Of a stretch of 64,000 nucleotides of DNA, positions 42,233-51,093 are shown one piece after another. The notes beneath the pieces were generated by a model that saw only the letters and a list, made by a program, of their open reading frames with translations, made no database searches and had not been told where the DNA came from. Position 1 is the first letter of the stretch. Each line of letters starts with the position of its first letter. Source of the stretch: Deltaproteobacteria bacterium (lineage in GTDB: Bacteria > Desulfobacterota > Desulfomonilia > UBA1062); contig JAKPPU010000001.1 in the NCBI GenBank assembly GCA_029547185.1, positions 62,001 to 126,000 on the forward strand. Direction: 5' to 3'. The position numbers were made by a program, and so were the translations under genes.

Positions 42233-43537
42233 CTATCTAACGATGACATCCACGCTCGGGTTGTAGACATCGTAATCAAATTTAGGGTATACCGGCGAAT
42301 CCTTAACGGTTATCCTCACCTGGTAGATCCCCGGGCTGCTGAATGAGAAGGTATTATCAAAGTGGATATATTGCTTACTGCCGCTGCTCCGGAGACGAAT
42401 CGAGGTCGCTGATTCCGCTGAGGGAGGATATGCCCAGGAATAGAAAAAGGGTGGATTGCCATAGGTAATCTCGGCACCCAAGGTAACCATATCCCATAGC
42501 GGTGCACTGATACTGTCTCTGGGCATGAGAACCGTGTTCCCGGGTCCGAAGATGTTCACTGCCACGGGTTCGTCATAAGGTGAATAAGTGTTTAACGAAC
42601 TGTCGAACACGGTTATGAGCCTCTGGTCATTGTACTCTTTTCTGATTGAATCCGATGCATTAAATTGCAGGACGTAGTTTCCGGGGGCCAATCCGGTGAT
42701 AATCCCAGAAGGATCGGGACCACGGTATAATTCAATTCCCTGGTCATTTTCCAGGATCCATTCCATGAAATACGGTTCAGTCCCTCCGTAGGCCAACCCG
42801 ACGATGGGGAAGGACTGCCCCTGGAAAAGGACTACATCCGCTACGGGCTTCCGTATCTCAGCCGAGAAGGGTATATTCTGAGCAGCAGCCTCTTCCTGCT
42901 CGATTCGTATGAGCGTCTCCTCAAAATGGATAAGAGCACTGCCGGCTGAGACGATGGATCTTTCTTCTGGTATGGGTTTTTTGTTTTCCGGGAATACCCC
43001 TTCTGCATTGAGGGCTTCGAACATAACCTGTACTTCAGGAATGCTCTCCAGACTGGGTGCATCGAAGTCTATGGACTCGAAGTTGGCAAGGACATTTCTC
43101 ACTTCCTCTGTGATGAGGATACCGTTTTCGGGCTGGGCGTCATTGTCGAGTGATTGGAGAAACTGGCAAATATTTATGACTGCGTTGTTGTTCGTATCCA
43201 CAGCCCCGGGAACCAGGTCAATGGGGGTGACGGTCCTCTGCGCCTGGGCAGACCCGAGGACTACTCCTCCGATTGAGAACGTGACTTCCTCCCCCGGCTG
43301 GTAGATGAATGACCCGGGAACATCTGACATGAGTATCCCGTCAAAACCGGTGATATGGCTCCAGTGAGGCGTCGAGTATTCAACGCCCGTAACCGCACTG
43401 TCGAGGAATCTCCCGGTCTGCGCATCCAGCGGTGTGATATGGGGAGGAGACCCGTGGCCGCTTCCGCTCGAACAATTCGTGAGAAGGCACGTTAGGATGG
43501 CGCAGACCATGACTGCAAAGAATCTGGAGAAGTTCAT
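42233..43537 (-). CDS. Lipoprotein with Ig-like/PKD-like C-terminal region
   Basis: 434-residue secreted lipoprotein of unknown function. Signal peptide ends in a lipobox, LLTNC (Cys22), followed by a Ser/Gly linker. The body has an N-terminal beta region (SFIYQPGEEVTFSIGGVVLG, a motif often seen in surface lipoproteins of this group), a helical section about 105-205, and two beta-sandwich repeats at the C-terminus (PYFMEWILENDQG; PFFYSWAYPP..FSSPGIYQVRITVKD) with a PKD-like look. It is probably anchored at the outer membrane and binds something. A terminator-like hairpin precedes the gene. Confidence 0.7.
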   Translation of the reverse strand: MNFSRFFAVMVCAILTCLLTNCSSGSGHGSPPHITPLDAQTGRFLDSAVTGVEYSTPHWSHITGFDGILMSDVPGSFIYQPGEEVTFSIGGVVLGSAQAQRTVTPIDLVPGAVDTNNNAVINICQFLQSLDNDAQPENGILITEEVRNVLANFESIDFDAPSLESIPEVQVMFEALNAEGVFPENKKPIPEERSIVSAGSALIHFEETLIRIEQEEAAAQNIPFSAEIRKPVADVVLFQGQSFPIVGLAYGGTEPYFMEWILENDQGIELYRGPDPSGIITGLAPGNYVLQFNASDSIRKEYNDQRLITVFDSSLNTYSPYDEPVAVNIFGPGNTVLMPRDSISAPLWDMVTLGAEITYGNPPFFYSWAYPPSAESATSIRLRSSGSKQYIHFDNTFSFSSPGIYQVRITVKDSPVYPKFDYDVYNPSVDVIVR

Positions 43538-43982
43538 TCAATCCCCCAACTTGTTCTCATATGCCTTGAAAAAAATTATCCTTCTCCATATGCCCTATCT
43601 GGAGAAGGAAAAGTAAAATGTACTGATAAATAAAATCACCTCGTGTTCGACCTCCTTTATATCATGACACATCATCAATATGCCGTAAAAGAGCCCTTCG
43701 AGAGGTTTGAACCGGATATCATCAATATAAGTATACTAAAAAGAACTAGCAAAAACCATGCAATGAGCGTGCATCAAGTATATCAACAGGTTACCGGAAA
43801 ACTCCATAAAAAATTTTTAAGGATAGTAAATCTTTTCCCATATCGTGGAAGAAACTTATCCCTTTCCATTCGATCATTGGTGATTTCAAACGCTTCCGGT
43901 CAATTCTCCGCAGCAAGCCGCGGAATAGGGGTTCGGGGTTTGCTTGGGATTCATACCCGTGATTGCTCAAATCCTGAAGAAT
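43538..43982. other. 445-bp non-coding region
   Basis: No gene is supported: the only sizeable frame (plus strand, 43643-44095) runs into the MerR gene and has no ribosome binding site. The region contains a hairpin with a T-run on the minus strand (43579-43609) and AT-rich DNA around 43730-43830. Confidence 0.5.
43579..43609 (-). terminator. Intrinsic terminator or attenuator before the lipoprotein gene
   Basis: On the minus strand TCCTTCTCC (43609-43601), 13-base loop, GGAGAAGGA (43587-43579), then TAATTTTTTT. It lies about 42 bases before the start codon of the lipoprotein gene and would end transcripts coming from merR, or act as an attenuator if the lipoprotein promoter is further upstream. 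Confidence 0.6.
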
Positions 43983-44675
43983 TCACTTGCCCAGGCTTTT
44001 TCGAATTGTTTGCTCTATCCTTCTCTGGAAGAGCCTCCGGAGGACATAGGCCCTTATGTAATCGGCCATCATCGAAATCTCGGTGGTTATCTTGATGTTT
44101 TCTTTCGTTGATTTTCCCTGGACAGCCTTTTTCCTGAGCGCTATTTCCCTGTCGACGATCTTTTCTCCCAGCTCGATGTAGAACTTCAGCTCTCTGATGT
44201 CCTGCCCGAAATCAAAGATCTTTTTCAAGACGTCCCTGGCAAAACGCACATCCTCCTGGTTGTAAAAAACCTCATTCTTTTCGTGGATATAGGGCATGAG
44301 AAGGCCTGACTTGAGCGCCTGATTCAGCTCTTCTTCGCTGAGGCCGGAGGTTTTCAGGAGCTCCCTCTTGTCAATGAGTGTGGCAGGGATATCCGCATGG
44401 GTTCCGAACACTGCATCTTCAATTGCCTCGGCTTCCACCAGGCTCAGCCCTTCGTCCATCCTCCGGAGGATATTTCTGATCACGGCCAGGGGAAAATACT
44501 TTTTCTCCTGCAGATGCCTGATGGCCTGGATCTTCTCGATACAGCCCTCATCGTAATAGGCCATGCTCTTGTTGACCTTCGTCGGTTCGGGAAGGAGACC
44601 CTGTCTCACATAGTAGCGTATGGTCGAAGGCGGCACGCCGCTTCTCTTCGCGATTTCCCCGATCTTCAGTTCCAT
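43983..44675 (-). CDS. MerR family transcriptional regulator
   Basis: 230-residue regulator with an N-terminal MerR winged helix (KIGEIAKRSGVPPSTIRYYVRQGLLPEPTKVNKSMAYYDE), then a long helical effector domain without the cysteines of metal-sensing members. The C-terminal part (KIFDFGQDIRELKFYIELGEKIVDREI, then MADYIRAYVLRRLFQRR) looks like a small-molecule-sensing helical domain, as in regulators of aromatic or fatty acid catabolism. AGGAGAGCCGG precedes the ATG. Target unknown; the two flavoenzyme genes with matching palindromes a few kb away are possible targets, but nothing links them directly. Confidence 0.88.
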   Translation of the reverse strand: MELKIGEIAKRSGVPPSTIRYYVRQGLLPEPTKVNKSMAYYDEGCIEKIQAIRHLQEKKYFPLAVIRNILRRMDEGLSLVEAEAIEDAVFGTHADIPATLIDKRELLKTSGLSEEELNQALKSGLLMPYIHEKNEVFYNQEDVRFARDVLKKIFDFGQDIRELKFYIELGEKIVDREIALRKKAVQGKSTKENIKITTEISMMADYIRAYVLRRLFQRRIEQTIRKSLGK

Positions 44676-44765
44676 CCGGCTCTCCTTTTAAGCATGAAGT
44701 GAAGCTATAAGCAGTGTATAAACCATCACCTCCCTCATGTCAAAGGAGAGATTGACAGCATCGCC

Positions 44766-45587
44766 TTACTGTTTCCGGTAATATCTCATGGCCTGGGGAA
44801 CGAGCTCTTTGAGCTTCCTGATGCGGTCCTGATCCGCTGGATGGGTCGAGAGAAAAGCCGGGGGCGACTGCTTGTCGGATTTGCTCAGCATCCTCTCGAA
44901 AAAGGCGGGGGCCGCATTGGGATCATATCCTGCCTTTGCCATGAGAACTATCCCCAGCTCATCGGCCTCGTACTCCTGCTTCCTGCTGAAGGGCAGGATA
45001 ACACCGACGGTGCTCGCTAGACCGTACCCTGTATTGATGGCCTGCACGGCCTGCGGGCTTCTGTTCGCTATGGCAACCTGAAGGCCCTGCTGCCCGAGCT
45101 GGACGAGAAGCTGCTGGCTCATCCGTTCCCCTCCGTGGCGGGCAATGGCATGGGCTATCTCGTGGGCCATCACGAAGGCAAGCCCGGATTCATCCTTGGT
45201 GTAAGGCAGTATCCCGGTGTATACTGCAACCTTGCCGCCGGGAAGGGCAAAGGCGTTAGCTGTTTTATCGTCTTGTATAACAGTGAACTGCCATTGGTAT
45301 TCAGGTTTGCCTGCTACTGCAGCAATCCGGGAGCCGATGCGATTCACCATGGCATTTACCTGCGGGTCCTGCGATATCTTGACCTTGTCCTGGGAGAGGA
45401 CTTGCTGGTATGCCTGGTCGCCCAGGGCTATCTCCTCCTGCTCAGAAACGAGCATCAGCTGGGTCCTGCCGGTTCCCGGTACGGTGGCACAGCCGAAAAA
45501 GGCGGCTCCAAACACGAAGAGAAACAAAAAAGGCAGATACCTGTGGAACTTCCCCGAATGCTCATTCACCCTGCATATGGAATACAT
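44766..45587 (-). CDS. M48 family metalloprotease, lipoprotein
   Basis: 273-residue zinc protease of the BepA/LoiP type. Signal peptide then lipobox FFGC (about Cys32) with ATVPGTGRTQL following. Zinc motif HEIAHA (HExxH) and the downstream ligand Glu in QEYEADELG. It acts in periplasmic or outer-membrane protein quality control. ATG 45587 was chosen, as GGGAGG lies nine bases upstream; an ATG at 45623 would put 12 residues before the signal peptide. No LPS-assembly gene is nearby. Confidence 0.92.
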   Translation of the reverse strand: MYSICRVNEHSGKFHRYLPFLFLFVFGAAFFGCATVPGTGRTQLMLVSEQEEIALGDQAYQQVLSQDKVKISQDPQVNAMVNRIGSRIAAVAGKPEYQWQFTVIQDDKTANAFALPGGKVAVYTGILPYTKDESGLAFVMAHEIAHAIARHGGERMSQQLLVQLGQQGLQVAIANRSPQAVQAINTGYGLASTVGVILPFSRKQEYEADELGIVLMAKAGYDPNAAPAFFERMLSKSDKQSPPAFLSTHPADQDRIRKLKELVPQAMRYYRKQ

Positions 45588-45732
45588 AGATCGATACCTC
45601 CCATACATTAACCTGTTTTCCATAGTCTGCTCATGGCTGATACCATATATGTCTCGTAATAGATATGGTAACCCCGGCTTGAATGCAATTCAATTATGTG
45701 ATGCGGGATCCTGCATTCACAGGCGGAAAACC

Positions 45733-46440
45733 TCAGCCGGTTTGATCGATTCTGGCAATATACCTATATCCCTTGCTCCGGATGCTGATGATATGCTCGG
45801 GCCGCGAGGGGTCTTTCTCGATATAGCGCCTGATGCGGGAGATGAACGTGTCCACGGTGCGGGTCTCGATCTCCGGATCGAGCCCCCAGACGTTCTTCAG
45901 AAGCTCAGCCCTCGTCACGATGCGGTCCTGATGCTCGGTAAGATACTGGATGAGGTTCGCTTCATGGGGCGTGATGCGCGACACCTTCCCATCGCTCCGG
46001 ATGATCTCGAGGGTATTGAAATCGAGTTTTGTATCCCCGATCCTGAGGATGTCACAAGACTTGTACCACTCGTACCTGTCGAGGATGCGTTTTATGCGAA
46101 GCAGGAATTCTTCGAGATGAAAAGGCTTTGTGAGATAATCATCCGCTCCTGCCCTCAAGCCTTCAACCTTGTCCTCCGTACTTGATTTGGCTGTAAGGAT
46201 GAGTACCGGCAGCCTCGGATTGTATTTTCTTATATGTTTCAGGGCTTCGATCCCATCCATGCCCGGCAGCATGAGATCGAGGACAACCAGGTCGATACTT
46301 GATCCCTCGACGAGAGAGATTCCCTTCTCCGCATTCAGGGCGTGAATCACCTCGTAGCCTTCCGCCTCGAGGTTGATGTGCATGCCCAATGCAAGGGCCT
46401 GATCGTCCTCTACGATGAGTATCCTCCATCGAATGCTCAT
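45733..46440 (-). CDS. OmpR-family response regulator
   Basis: 235 residues: receiver domain 1-120 with acidic pair EDD (11-13), phospho-acceptor Asp55 (VVLDLMLPG), TAKSSTEDKVEGLRAGADDYLTKPF, then a winged-helix DNA-binding domain (LTEHQDRIVTRAELLKNVWGLDPEIETRTVDTFISRIRRYIE). Its ATG overlaps the stop of the histidine kinase gene by four bases, so the kinase is the sure partner. Regulon unknown; nearest genes are the M48 protease and MiaB. Confidence 0.95.
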   Translation of the reverse strand: MSIRWRILIVEDDQALALGMHINLEAEGYEVIHALNAEKGISLVEGSSIDLVVLDLMLPGMDGIEALKHIRKYNPRLPVLILTAKSSTEDKVEGLRAGADDYLTKPFHLEEFLLRIKRILDRYEWYKSCDILRIGDTKLDFNTLEIIRSDGKVSRITPHEANLIQYLTEHQDRIVTRAELLKNVWGLDPEIETRTVDTFISRIRRYIEKDPSRPEHIISIRSKGYRYIARIDQTG

Positions 46441-47348
46441 TGCTTCGCCACCGGCAGGCGGATGAGAAACGACGTGCCCGAATTGTTCTTTCCCTCTGTC
46501 ACCTTGATGGTACCTCCATGTGCCTTGACGATCGCCTTAACCACATACAGTCCCATTCCTGTTCCCGAGCCCCACAGCGCCATGGCCTCGGGCAGCCTCT
46601 GAAACATTTTAAAGATGTCCCGATACCGGTCTTTTGCTATTCCGATGCCAGAATCCGAGAATCGAAGGCATGCCGAGCTCTTTTCGCGCCAGGCCTCTAT
46701 CTCGACCTGTGGAACATCTGCCGAATAGTGGATAGCATTTTCCACGAGATTCGAGAATACCAGATTCATGGCCTCGATATCCACCGAGATGGGCGCATCC
46801 TCAAGGATGGTCTTGTTCATCCTGATTTCACTGATTAGGGATTCATGGCCTTTGAGGAATATGTTCAAGAGCTCTGAGACTGTCATGGGTGAAAAAGCGT
46901 AGGGTCTCTTCGAGTAGCTGAGGCGGGCGCTCGCGAGGAAATTGTCCACCAGCGACTTCAATCTCTGGTTCTCTCCCATCATTCCGTCGAGGAGCTTGTT
47001 CCTCGTCTCTCCCGGCAGCTCCCTTTTCTTCATGGTCTCAAGGTAGAGCTGCATGGTTGCAAGGGGTGTCTTGAACGCGTGGGTAATGGATGAAATGAAG
47101 TGCATCTGGGTCCGCATGAGGGTGAGCTGCCTCTGATAGAGGATAAAGAGTGCATAGATGCCGGAGAGGATCAGGAGGAGCAGGATGGAGACCTCGATGA
47201 TGATCACGATGTCCCATGGACCTATGGGATTGATTTTGATGGTCCGGTATTTGATGTACCAGATGATCCAGATGATAACGATGGTGAGCCATGCGATCTG
47301 GAGGGCGATAAAGATAAGGATGGTCGGCCATCTCTTGGGATTTTGCAT
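46437..47348 (-). CDS. Sensor histidine kinase
   Basis: 303-residue membrane kinase with two helices (about 9-31 and 47-70) and only a very short periplasmic loop, so no real outer sensor domain; it may sense membrane state or a partner. There is no HAMP domain. The H-box has His90 in SSITHAFKTPLATMQLYLE, then the ATP-binding domain with NLVENAIHY (N box), DSGIGIAKDRYRDIFKMFQR (G1/F) and GTGMGLYVVKAIVKAHGG (G2). Pairs with the response regulator gene that its stop codon overlaps. Confidence 0.94.
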   Translation of the reverse strand: MQNPKRWPTILIFIALQIAWLTIVIIWIIWYIKYRTIKINPIGPWDIVIIIEVSILLLLILSGIYALFILYQRQLTLMRTQMHFISSITHAFKTPLATMQLYLETMKKRELPGETRNKLLDGMMGENQRLKSLVDNFLASARLSYSKRPYAFSPMTVSELLNIFLKGHESLISEIRMNKTILEDAPISVDIEAMNLVFSNLVENAIHYSADVPQVEIEAWREKSSACLRFSDSGIGIAKDRYRDIFKMFQRLPEAMALWGSGTGMGLYVVKAIVKAHGGTIKVTEGKNNSGTSFLIRLPVAKQ

Positions 47349-47453
47349 ACCATAAGGCTAATAGCACCAGCCTTAAGAGAGTTCCAGGATTATTTCGGGA
47401 CAGCTTTCATACAGTAAAGGGGCAAAGCCACGAGGATATGGACCGCTTTCCTT

Positions 47454-48773
47454 CTAGATGATCTCGCCGGTAAGGGAGTTGGGATTTGCCCGTGTTACCC
47501 TCACGTTAACCAGTGACCCGATGAGAGAAGAGGGGGCACTGAAGTTCACGATGGCGTTTTGCCGGGTCCTTCCATGAACCTGGTCGACATGGCGTGCGCT
47601 CGTTCCATCCACGAGAACCTCCTCTGCCTTCCCGATCCTGGCGCGGTTGTTTTCCAGGGTTATCCTCCGCTGGATCGCCTGGAGCTCCTTGAGCCTGCTT
47701 TTCTTTTCCTCGAGAGGGACGTCATCGTCCATTTCCGCTGCCTTTGTGCCGGGCCTGGGTGAGTATCTGAACGAATAGAGGACGTCGAACCGCACTTCTT
47801 CGATGAGGCTGATCGTATCCCGGAACGATCTTTCAGTTTCCCCCGGAAAGCCTACGATTACGTCCGCACTGAAGGCAATATCCGAGCGTGCAGCCTTGAG
47901 CCTCCTTATGAGGTCGAGATACGTTTTTCTGGTATATTGCCTGTTCATGAGACTCAAGACCTCGTCGGATCCTGACTGGAAGGGAAGATGGATATGACTG
48001 CAGAGTTTTTCAAGACTCTGAAAGCACCCGATGAGGTCGCTGCTCACGTCCTTGGGGTGGGAGGTCGTAAAACGTATGCGCTTGATCCCCTCGACCGCAT
48101 CGATCTTCCTCAGCAGATCCGGAAAGCTCGCACCGCCGGAGTATGAATTCACGTTTTGCCCGAGGAGGAAGATCTCCACTGCTCCCCGTTCTGCATGCGT
48201 CCTCACCTCTTCGATGATTTCTTCATGATCCCTGCTGATCTCTCTTCCCCGCACATAAGGGACGATGCAGTAGGAACAGTAGTTGTTGCATCCCTGCATG
48301 ATGTTTATATACGCCCTGTGGGAAGGGACGACGAACCCCGAATCCGGGATGACCCCCATGGACGGTATGCAGTCGCCGAGCCGGATGTCTATCAGGCGAT
48401 TCCTCTCGGACAGTCTGGCATCGACGGCCTCCGTGATCCGATGAAGCTGGTGAGTTCCGAGCACGATATCCACGTGGGGCATGCGGTCGATGAAATCCGA
48501 CCCTTTCTGCTGTGCGATGCAGCCGGTCACGGCAATAATGAGCGACGGGTTCATTCTCTTGTAGCGCCTGAGCCTGCCGATGTTGCTCAGTGCCTTCTCA
48601 TAGGCCTTCTGGCGTACGGAGCAGGTGTTCAGAATTATCAGGTCAGCCTTGTCCGTCTGCTCGGTAGGGGTCCAACCCTTTCGTGCAAGGAGCGAATACA
48701 TCTTCTGGCTGTCGAGGTCATTCATCTGGCAGCCGTAGGTGAAAATCTGCACATATCCTCTCATGAGTGACAC
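47454..48773 (-). CDS. miaB: tRNA-2-methylthio-N6-dimethylallyladenosine synthase MiaB
   Basis: Radical SAM methylthiotransferase adding the 2-methylthio group to i6A37 of tRNAs. 439 residues: N-terminal UPF0004 domain with cysteines in TYGCQMND, NTCSVR and VTGCIAQQ (auxiliary cluster), radical SAM motif CNNYCSYC with VPYVRG, and a C-terminal TRAM domain. The start may be GTG 48773 (GGAAGG six bases upstream) or ATG 48764. The gene is divergent from the type IV pilin gene. Confidence 0.95.
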   Translation of the reverse strand: MSLMRGYVQIFTYGCQMNDLDSQKMYSLLARKGWTPTEQTDKADLIILNTCSVRQKAYEKALSNIGRLRRYKRMNPSLIIAVTGCIAQQKGSDFIDRMPHVDIVLGTHQLHRITEAVDARLSERNRLIDIRLGDCIPSMGVIPDSGFVVPSHRAYINIMQGCNNYCSYCIVPYVRGREISRDHEEIIEEVRTHAERGAVEIFLLGQNVNSYSGGASFPDLLRKIDAVEGIKRIRFTTSHPKDVSSDLIGCFQSLEKLCSHIHLPFQSGSDEVLSLMNRQYTRKTYLDLIRRLKAARSDIAFSADVIVGFPGETERSFRDTISLIEEVRFDVLYSFRYSPRPGTKAAEMDDDVPLEEKKSRLKELQAIQRRITLENNRARIGKAEEVLVDGTSARHVDQVHGRTRQNAIVNFSAPSSLIGSLVNVRVTRANPNSLTGEII

Positions 48774-48903
48774 TCATATCCTTCCCTCACAATGGAGTCA
48801 ACATTCTCCGCAGATGATTTTTCAGGGGAGATAACTTTCTATTGCTGTACACCAAAGCTGCCGATAATATGGAATAACTCTGTCTTAAAAGGGAGAAGGG
48901 CTC

Positions 48904-49338
48904 ATGGGAAAGAAAGGATTCAGTCTTTTGGAAATCATGGCTGTTGTGGTAATCGTAGGCATTCTCGCTGCAATCGCTATTCCTTCATATACCGGCTACG
49001 TAACCAGAACGAGGAGAACGGAGGCGGTCACCGCCCTCCAGACCGTCGCGCTCGCCGAGGAGAAGCACCGTGCAGAGGATGGAGTGTATGAATCCGAAGC
49101 CCATCTCGTAGCCCAAGGTTATCTCAAGCCGGCAAGCGGAGGAGAATATACGCCGAGTGAGTACTACGACATCAATATCACCGATGTGGCAGACACCACC
49201 TTTACCGCAAGCGCTGTGGGAAAAGGCGCTCAGGCAGGCGACGTAACCTTTGCGATCAATCAGGACGGCACCTGTGGAAGGTTAAGCGGCGGAGCCTTCG
49301 TTGCCGATCCCGAGTTGTGGAAGTCCCTGAGAAAATAG
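48904..49338 (+). CDS. Type IV pilin (PilA/PilE-like)
   Basis: 144-residue pilin precursor. A short leader MGKKG is cut before FSLLEIMAVVVIVGILAAIAIPSY (prepilin peptidase site G|F, with conserved Glu5 of the mature protein), giving the hydrophobic alpha1-N. The globular part carries YESEAHLVAQGYL and a late beta region, with only one cysteine (GTCGR), so it lacks the D-loop disulfide of classical pilins. AGGG precedes the ATG. Single gene, no pil cluster in the window; function may be a minor or major pilin. Confidence 0.92.
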   Translation: MGKKGFSLLEIMAVVVIVGILAAIAIPSYTGYVTRTRRTEAVTALQTVALAEEKHRAEDGVYESEAHLVAQGYLKPASGGEYTPSEYYDINITDVADTTFTASAVGKGAQAGDVTFAINQDGTCGRLSGGAFVADPELWKSLRK

Positions 49339-49495
49339 AATTGACACTCCCTGCCGGGTTCTTTCTCCCTTTAAAAGCCCACCCCAGGCGGCCCAGCTCG
49401 AAATTTCTCTCGAAGTCCGTCCATGCAATTCATGAGATAAATCAATAAAACAGAGAATTTAAAGATTTATTTCCCGCTGCCCGATATCTTGTTGC

Positions 49496-49993
49496 GTGAG
49501 CAGATTGGTGCGTATACTTTATCTTTGTTCAATTTTTCTCTGCATCGGATGTGCAGCACAGCCGGATATTTTCTCCGGCAAGCTCCGGCCCGAGGACAGC
49601 TCCATGGCTCGTCTCGAAAAGGGTGTGCAGGGGCTGTGCGGCAATCTTGCCAGGGACATCAAGCCCGGAACCGTTTTTGTTACGTGGTACGATAATCCTC
49701 GACCGAATCTCTCGACGCCCCTGGAGGAACATATCGTCTCCATGCTCGAAAGAGGGCTCATCCAAAGGGGATTTTCAGTCAGCGCAACTGAAAAGGACGC
49801 ATCTTACAAACTCATGCTTACCATGATACCCTCCCGGAAATCCACGCTCGTCCTGGCCTCGGTATGGCAGGGCGACGGGATAATTGCCACCGGGGAGACC
49901 CATCTTATAGACGGCCCGGAGAAATGGAACAGGGTGCTGTGCTCATACCCCTTGCGGACAAAGACGACAATTCATGTCGGGAGCACGCCATGA
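49496..49993 (+). CDS. Small lipoprotein, first of three
   Basis: 165 residues starting with GTG. Signal peptide LVRILYLCSIFLCIGC with the lipobox Cys at 19, then a mixed alpha/beta body (PGTVFVTWYDNPRPN; HIVSMLERGLIQRGFSVS; ASYKLMLTMIPS). No catalytic motif; it resembles small outer-membrane lipoproteins that bind nucleotides or cell-wall-proximal proteins. It begins a three-gene set: the next gene starts in its stop codon (ATGA). Confidence 0.72.
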   Translation: MSRLVRILYLCSIFLCIGCAAQPDIFSGKLRPEDSSMARLEKGVQGLCGNLARDIKPGTVFVTWYDNPRPNLSTPLEEHIVSMLERGLIQRGFSVSATEKDASYKLMLTMIPSRKSTLVLASVWQGDGIIATGETHLIDGPEKWNRVLCSYPLRTKTTIHVGSTP

Positions 49994-50523
49994 AGATGCT
50001 CACCGTGATGATGACAGCGGTGCTCATAGCCGGATGTGCCCATTTGGATCCGAATCATGCAACTTCTATGGACGGTTGTGCGAATCACATCGGCAAACAT
50101 ATTTCGAGGGGTCTGGAGGAATCATATGCGGGTGTGAGCATACTCGTGAGCACGCCGGTCGATGCGGTCACCTTTGCTTCGAGTGATTTCGGGCTGGCCC
50201 TCCAGGAGCTCATCACCAGCTCATTGGCCGGAAGAAATTCAAACGTATTGGAAGTACAGCTCAGGAAAGAGCCGTATATACATTGCGAGGAGGGGCTTGT
50301 CAGCTTAAGCAGGGATGCAAGCAGGCTCCGATCCGACTTCAAGGCGGATGTAATCATCGTGAGCACATACCTTCCGCTCAAGGAAGATATCATCGTCACC
50401 GCCCGTGCGGTCGATTTCACGACCAATGATGTCATTACATCTGCAACGGCCACCCTTGAGAGAAATGAACAGATAGACAGTCTTCTTCGCAACAGGCAGC
50501 AGGTTAGGCTGTACGAAAAATGA
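49990..50523 (+). CDS. FlgO-like lipoprotein
   Basis: 177 residues: signal peptide MKMLTVMMTAVLIAGC with the lipobox Cys, then a domain resembling FlgO (VSILVSTPVDAVTFASSDFGLALQELI, LSRDASRLRSDFKADVIIVSTYLPLKEDIIVTARAVDFTTNDVITSATATL). FlgO proteins are outer-membrane lipoproteins needed for stable flagellar structure in Vibrio; the fold is also used by other surface lipoproteins, so the motility role is only suggested. ATG 49990 overlaps the previous stop by four bases. A longer upstream frame was rejected because the signal peptide starts here. Confidence 0.76.
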   Translation: MKMLTVMMTAVLIAGCAHLDPNHATSMDGCANHIGKHISRGLEESYAGVSILVSTPVDAVTFASSDFGLALQELITSSLAGRNSNVLEVQLRKEPYIHCEEGLVSLSRDASRLRSDFKADVIIVSTYLPLKEDIIVTARAVDFTTNDVITSATATLERNEQIDSLLRNRQQVRLYEK

Positions 50524-50538
50524 CACAGGGAGGTGTGG

Positions 50539-51093
50539 ATGGTCATTCCAGCAATCCGGAAGTTTGCGCTCGTCGGGGTCTGTTTTCTTCTCACCTGTTG
50601 TGCCCTGGTAAAGCCGGACCGCCATCTCGATGAGGTGACCCCCATAGACTGGGGGCTCGACAGCTCATTCGAGAGCGCTATCACGATACAGCCGTTCGAT
50701 GCCCAGGATGAGAAATGGGGGGCCTACGCAGCGAACCGGATGAAGCAGCACCTTCTTGAGAGCAGCGCCTTCAGGAGGGTCGTCTATTCCGACAGGGAGC
50801 CTGTCACTACCCCGTACGTCCTCACGGGAGACCTGGAGTACCTGTACTACGGAGGCACCCATTCACCGTCGAAGGCCTGTGTCAGCATAAGGATCACCGA
50901 TACGAAAGACAATCAGACCCGCTTCATGAGGGTGTCGAGGGCGTCATCGAGCAAGGATGCATTCCACGTGGGCCGGCTGAGCAGGGTATACGTGGCGTCG
51001 CCCTACCCGGAGGAGCTCCTCGATGCACTCCTCAAGCACATTGCCGGCGACATCGCCGAGAGGACGGCGCTACCACCGAAAAAGTGCCCCTGA
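50539..51093 (+). CDS. Small lipoprotein, third of three
   Basis: 184 residues with signal peptide ending in lipobox LLTCC (Cys21) and a soluble domain (FESAITIQPFDAQDEKWGAYAANRMKQHLLES..FRRVVYSD, YVLTGDLEYLYYGG) typical of outer-membrane lipoproteins that assemble on a partner (LptE- or FlgT-like pattern). Function unknown. GGGAGG precedes ATG 50539; it is 15 bp from the FlgO-like gene. Its last 24 bases overlap the end of the convergent lipoprotein gene. Confidence 0.72.
   Translation: MVIPAIRKFALVGVCFLLTCCALVKPDRHLDEVTPIDWGLDSSFESAITIQPFDAQDEKWGAYAANRMKQHLLESSAFRRVVYSDREPVTTPYVLTGDLEYLYYGGTHSPSKACVSIRITDTKDNQTRFMRVSRASSSKDAFHVGRLSRVYVASPYPEELLDALLKHIAGDIAERTALPPKKCP

Noticed and set aside
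43643-44095. 150-residue plus-strand reading frame
   Set aside because: Its 3' third lies antisense to the MerR gene, it has no ribosome binding site, no family resemblance and irregular composition.
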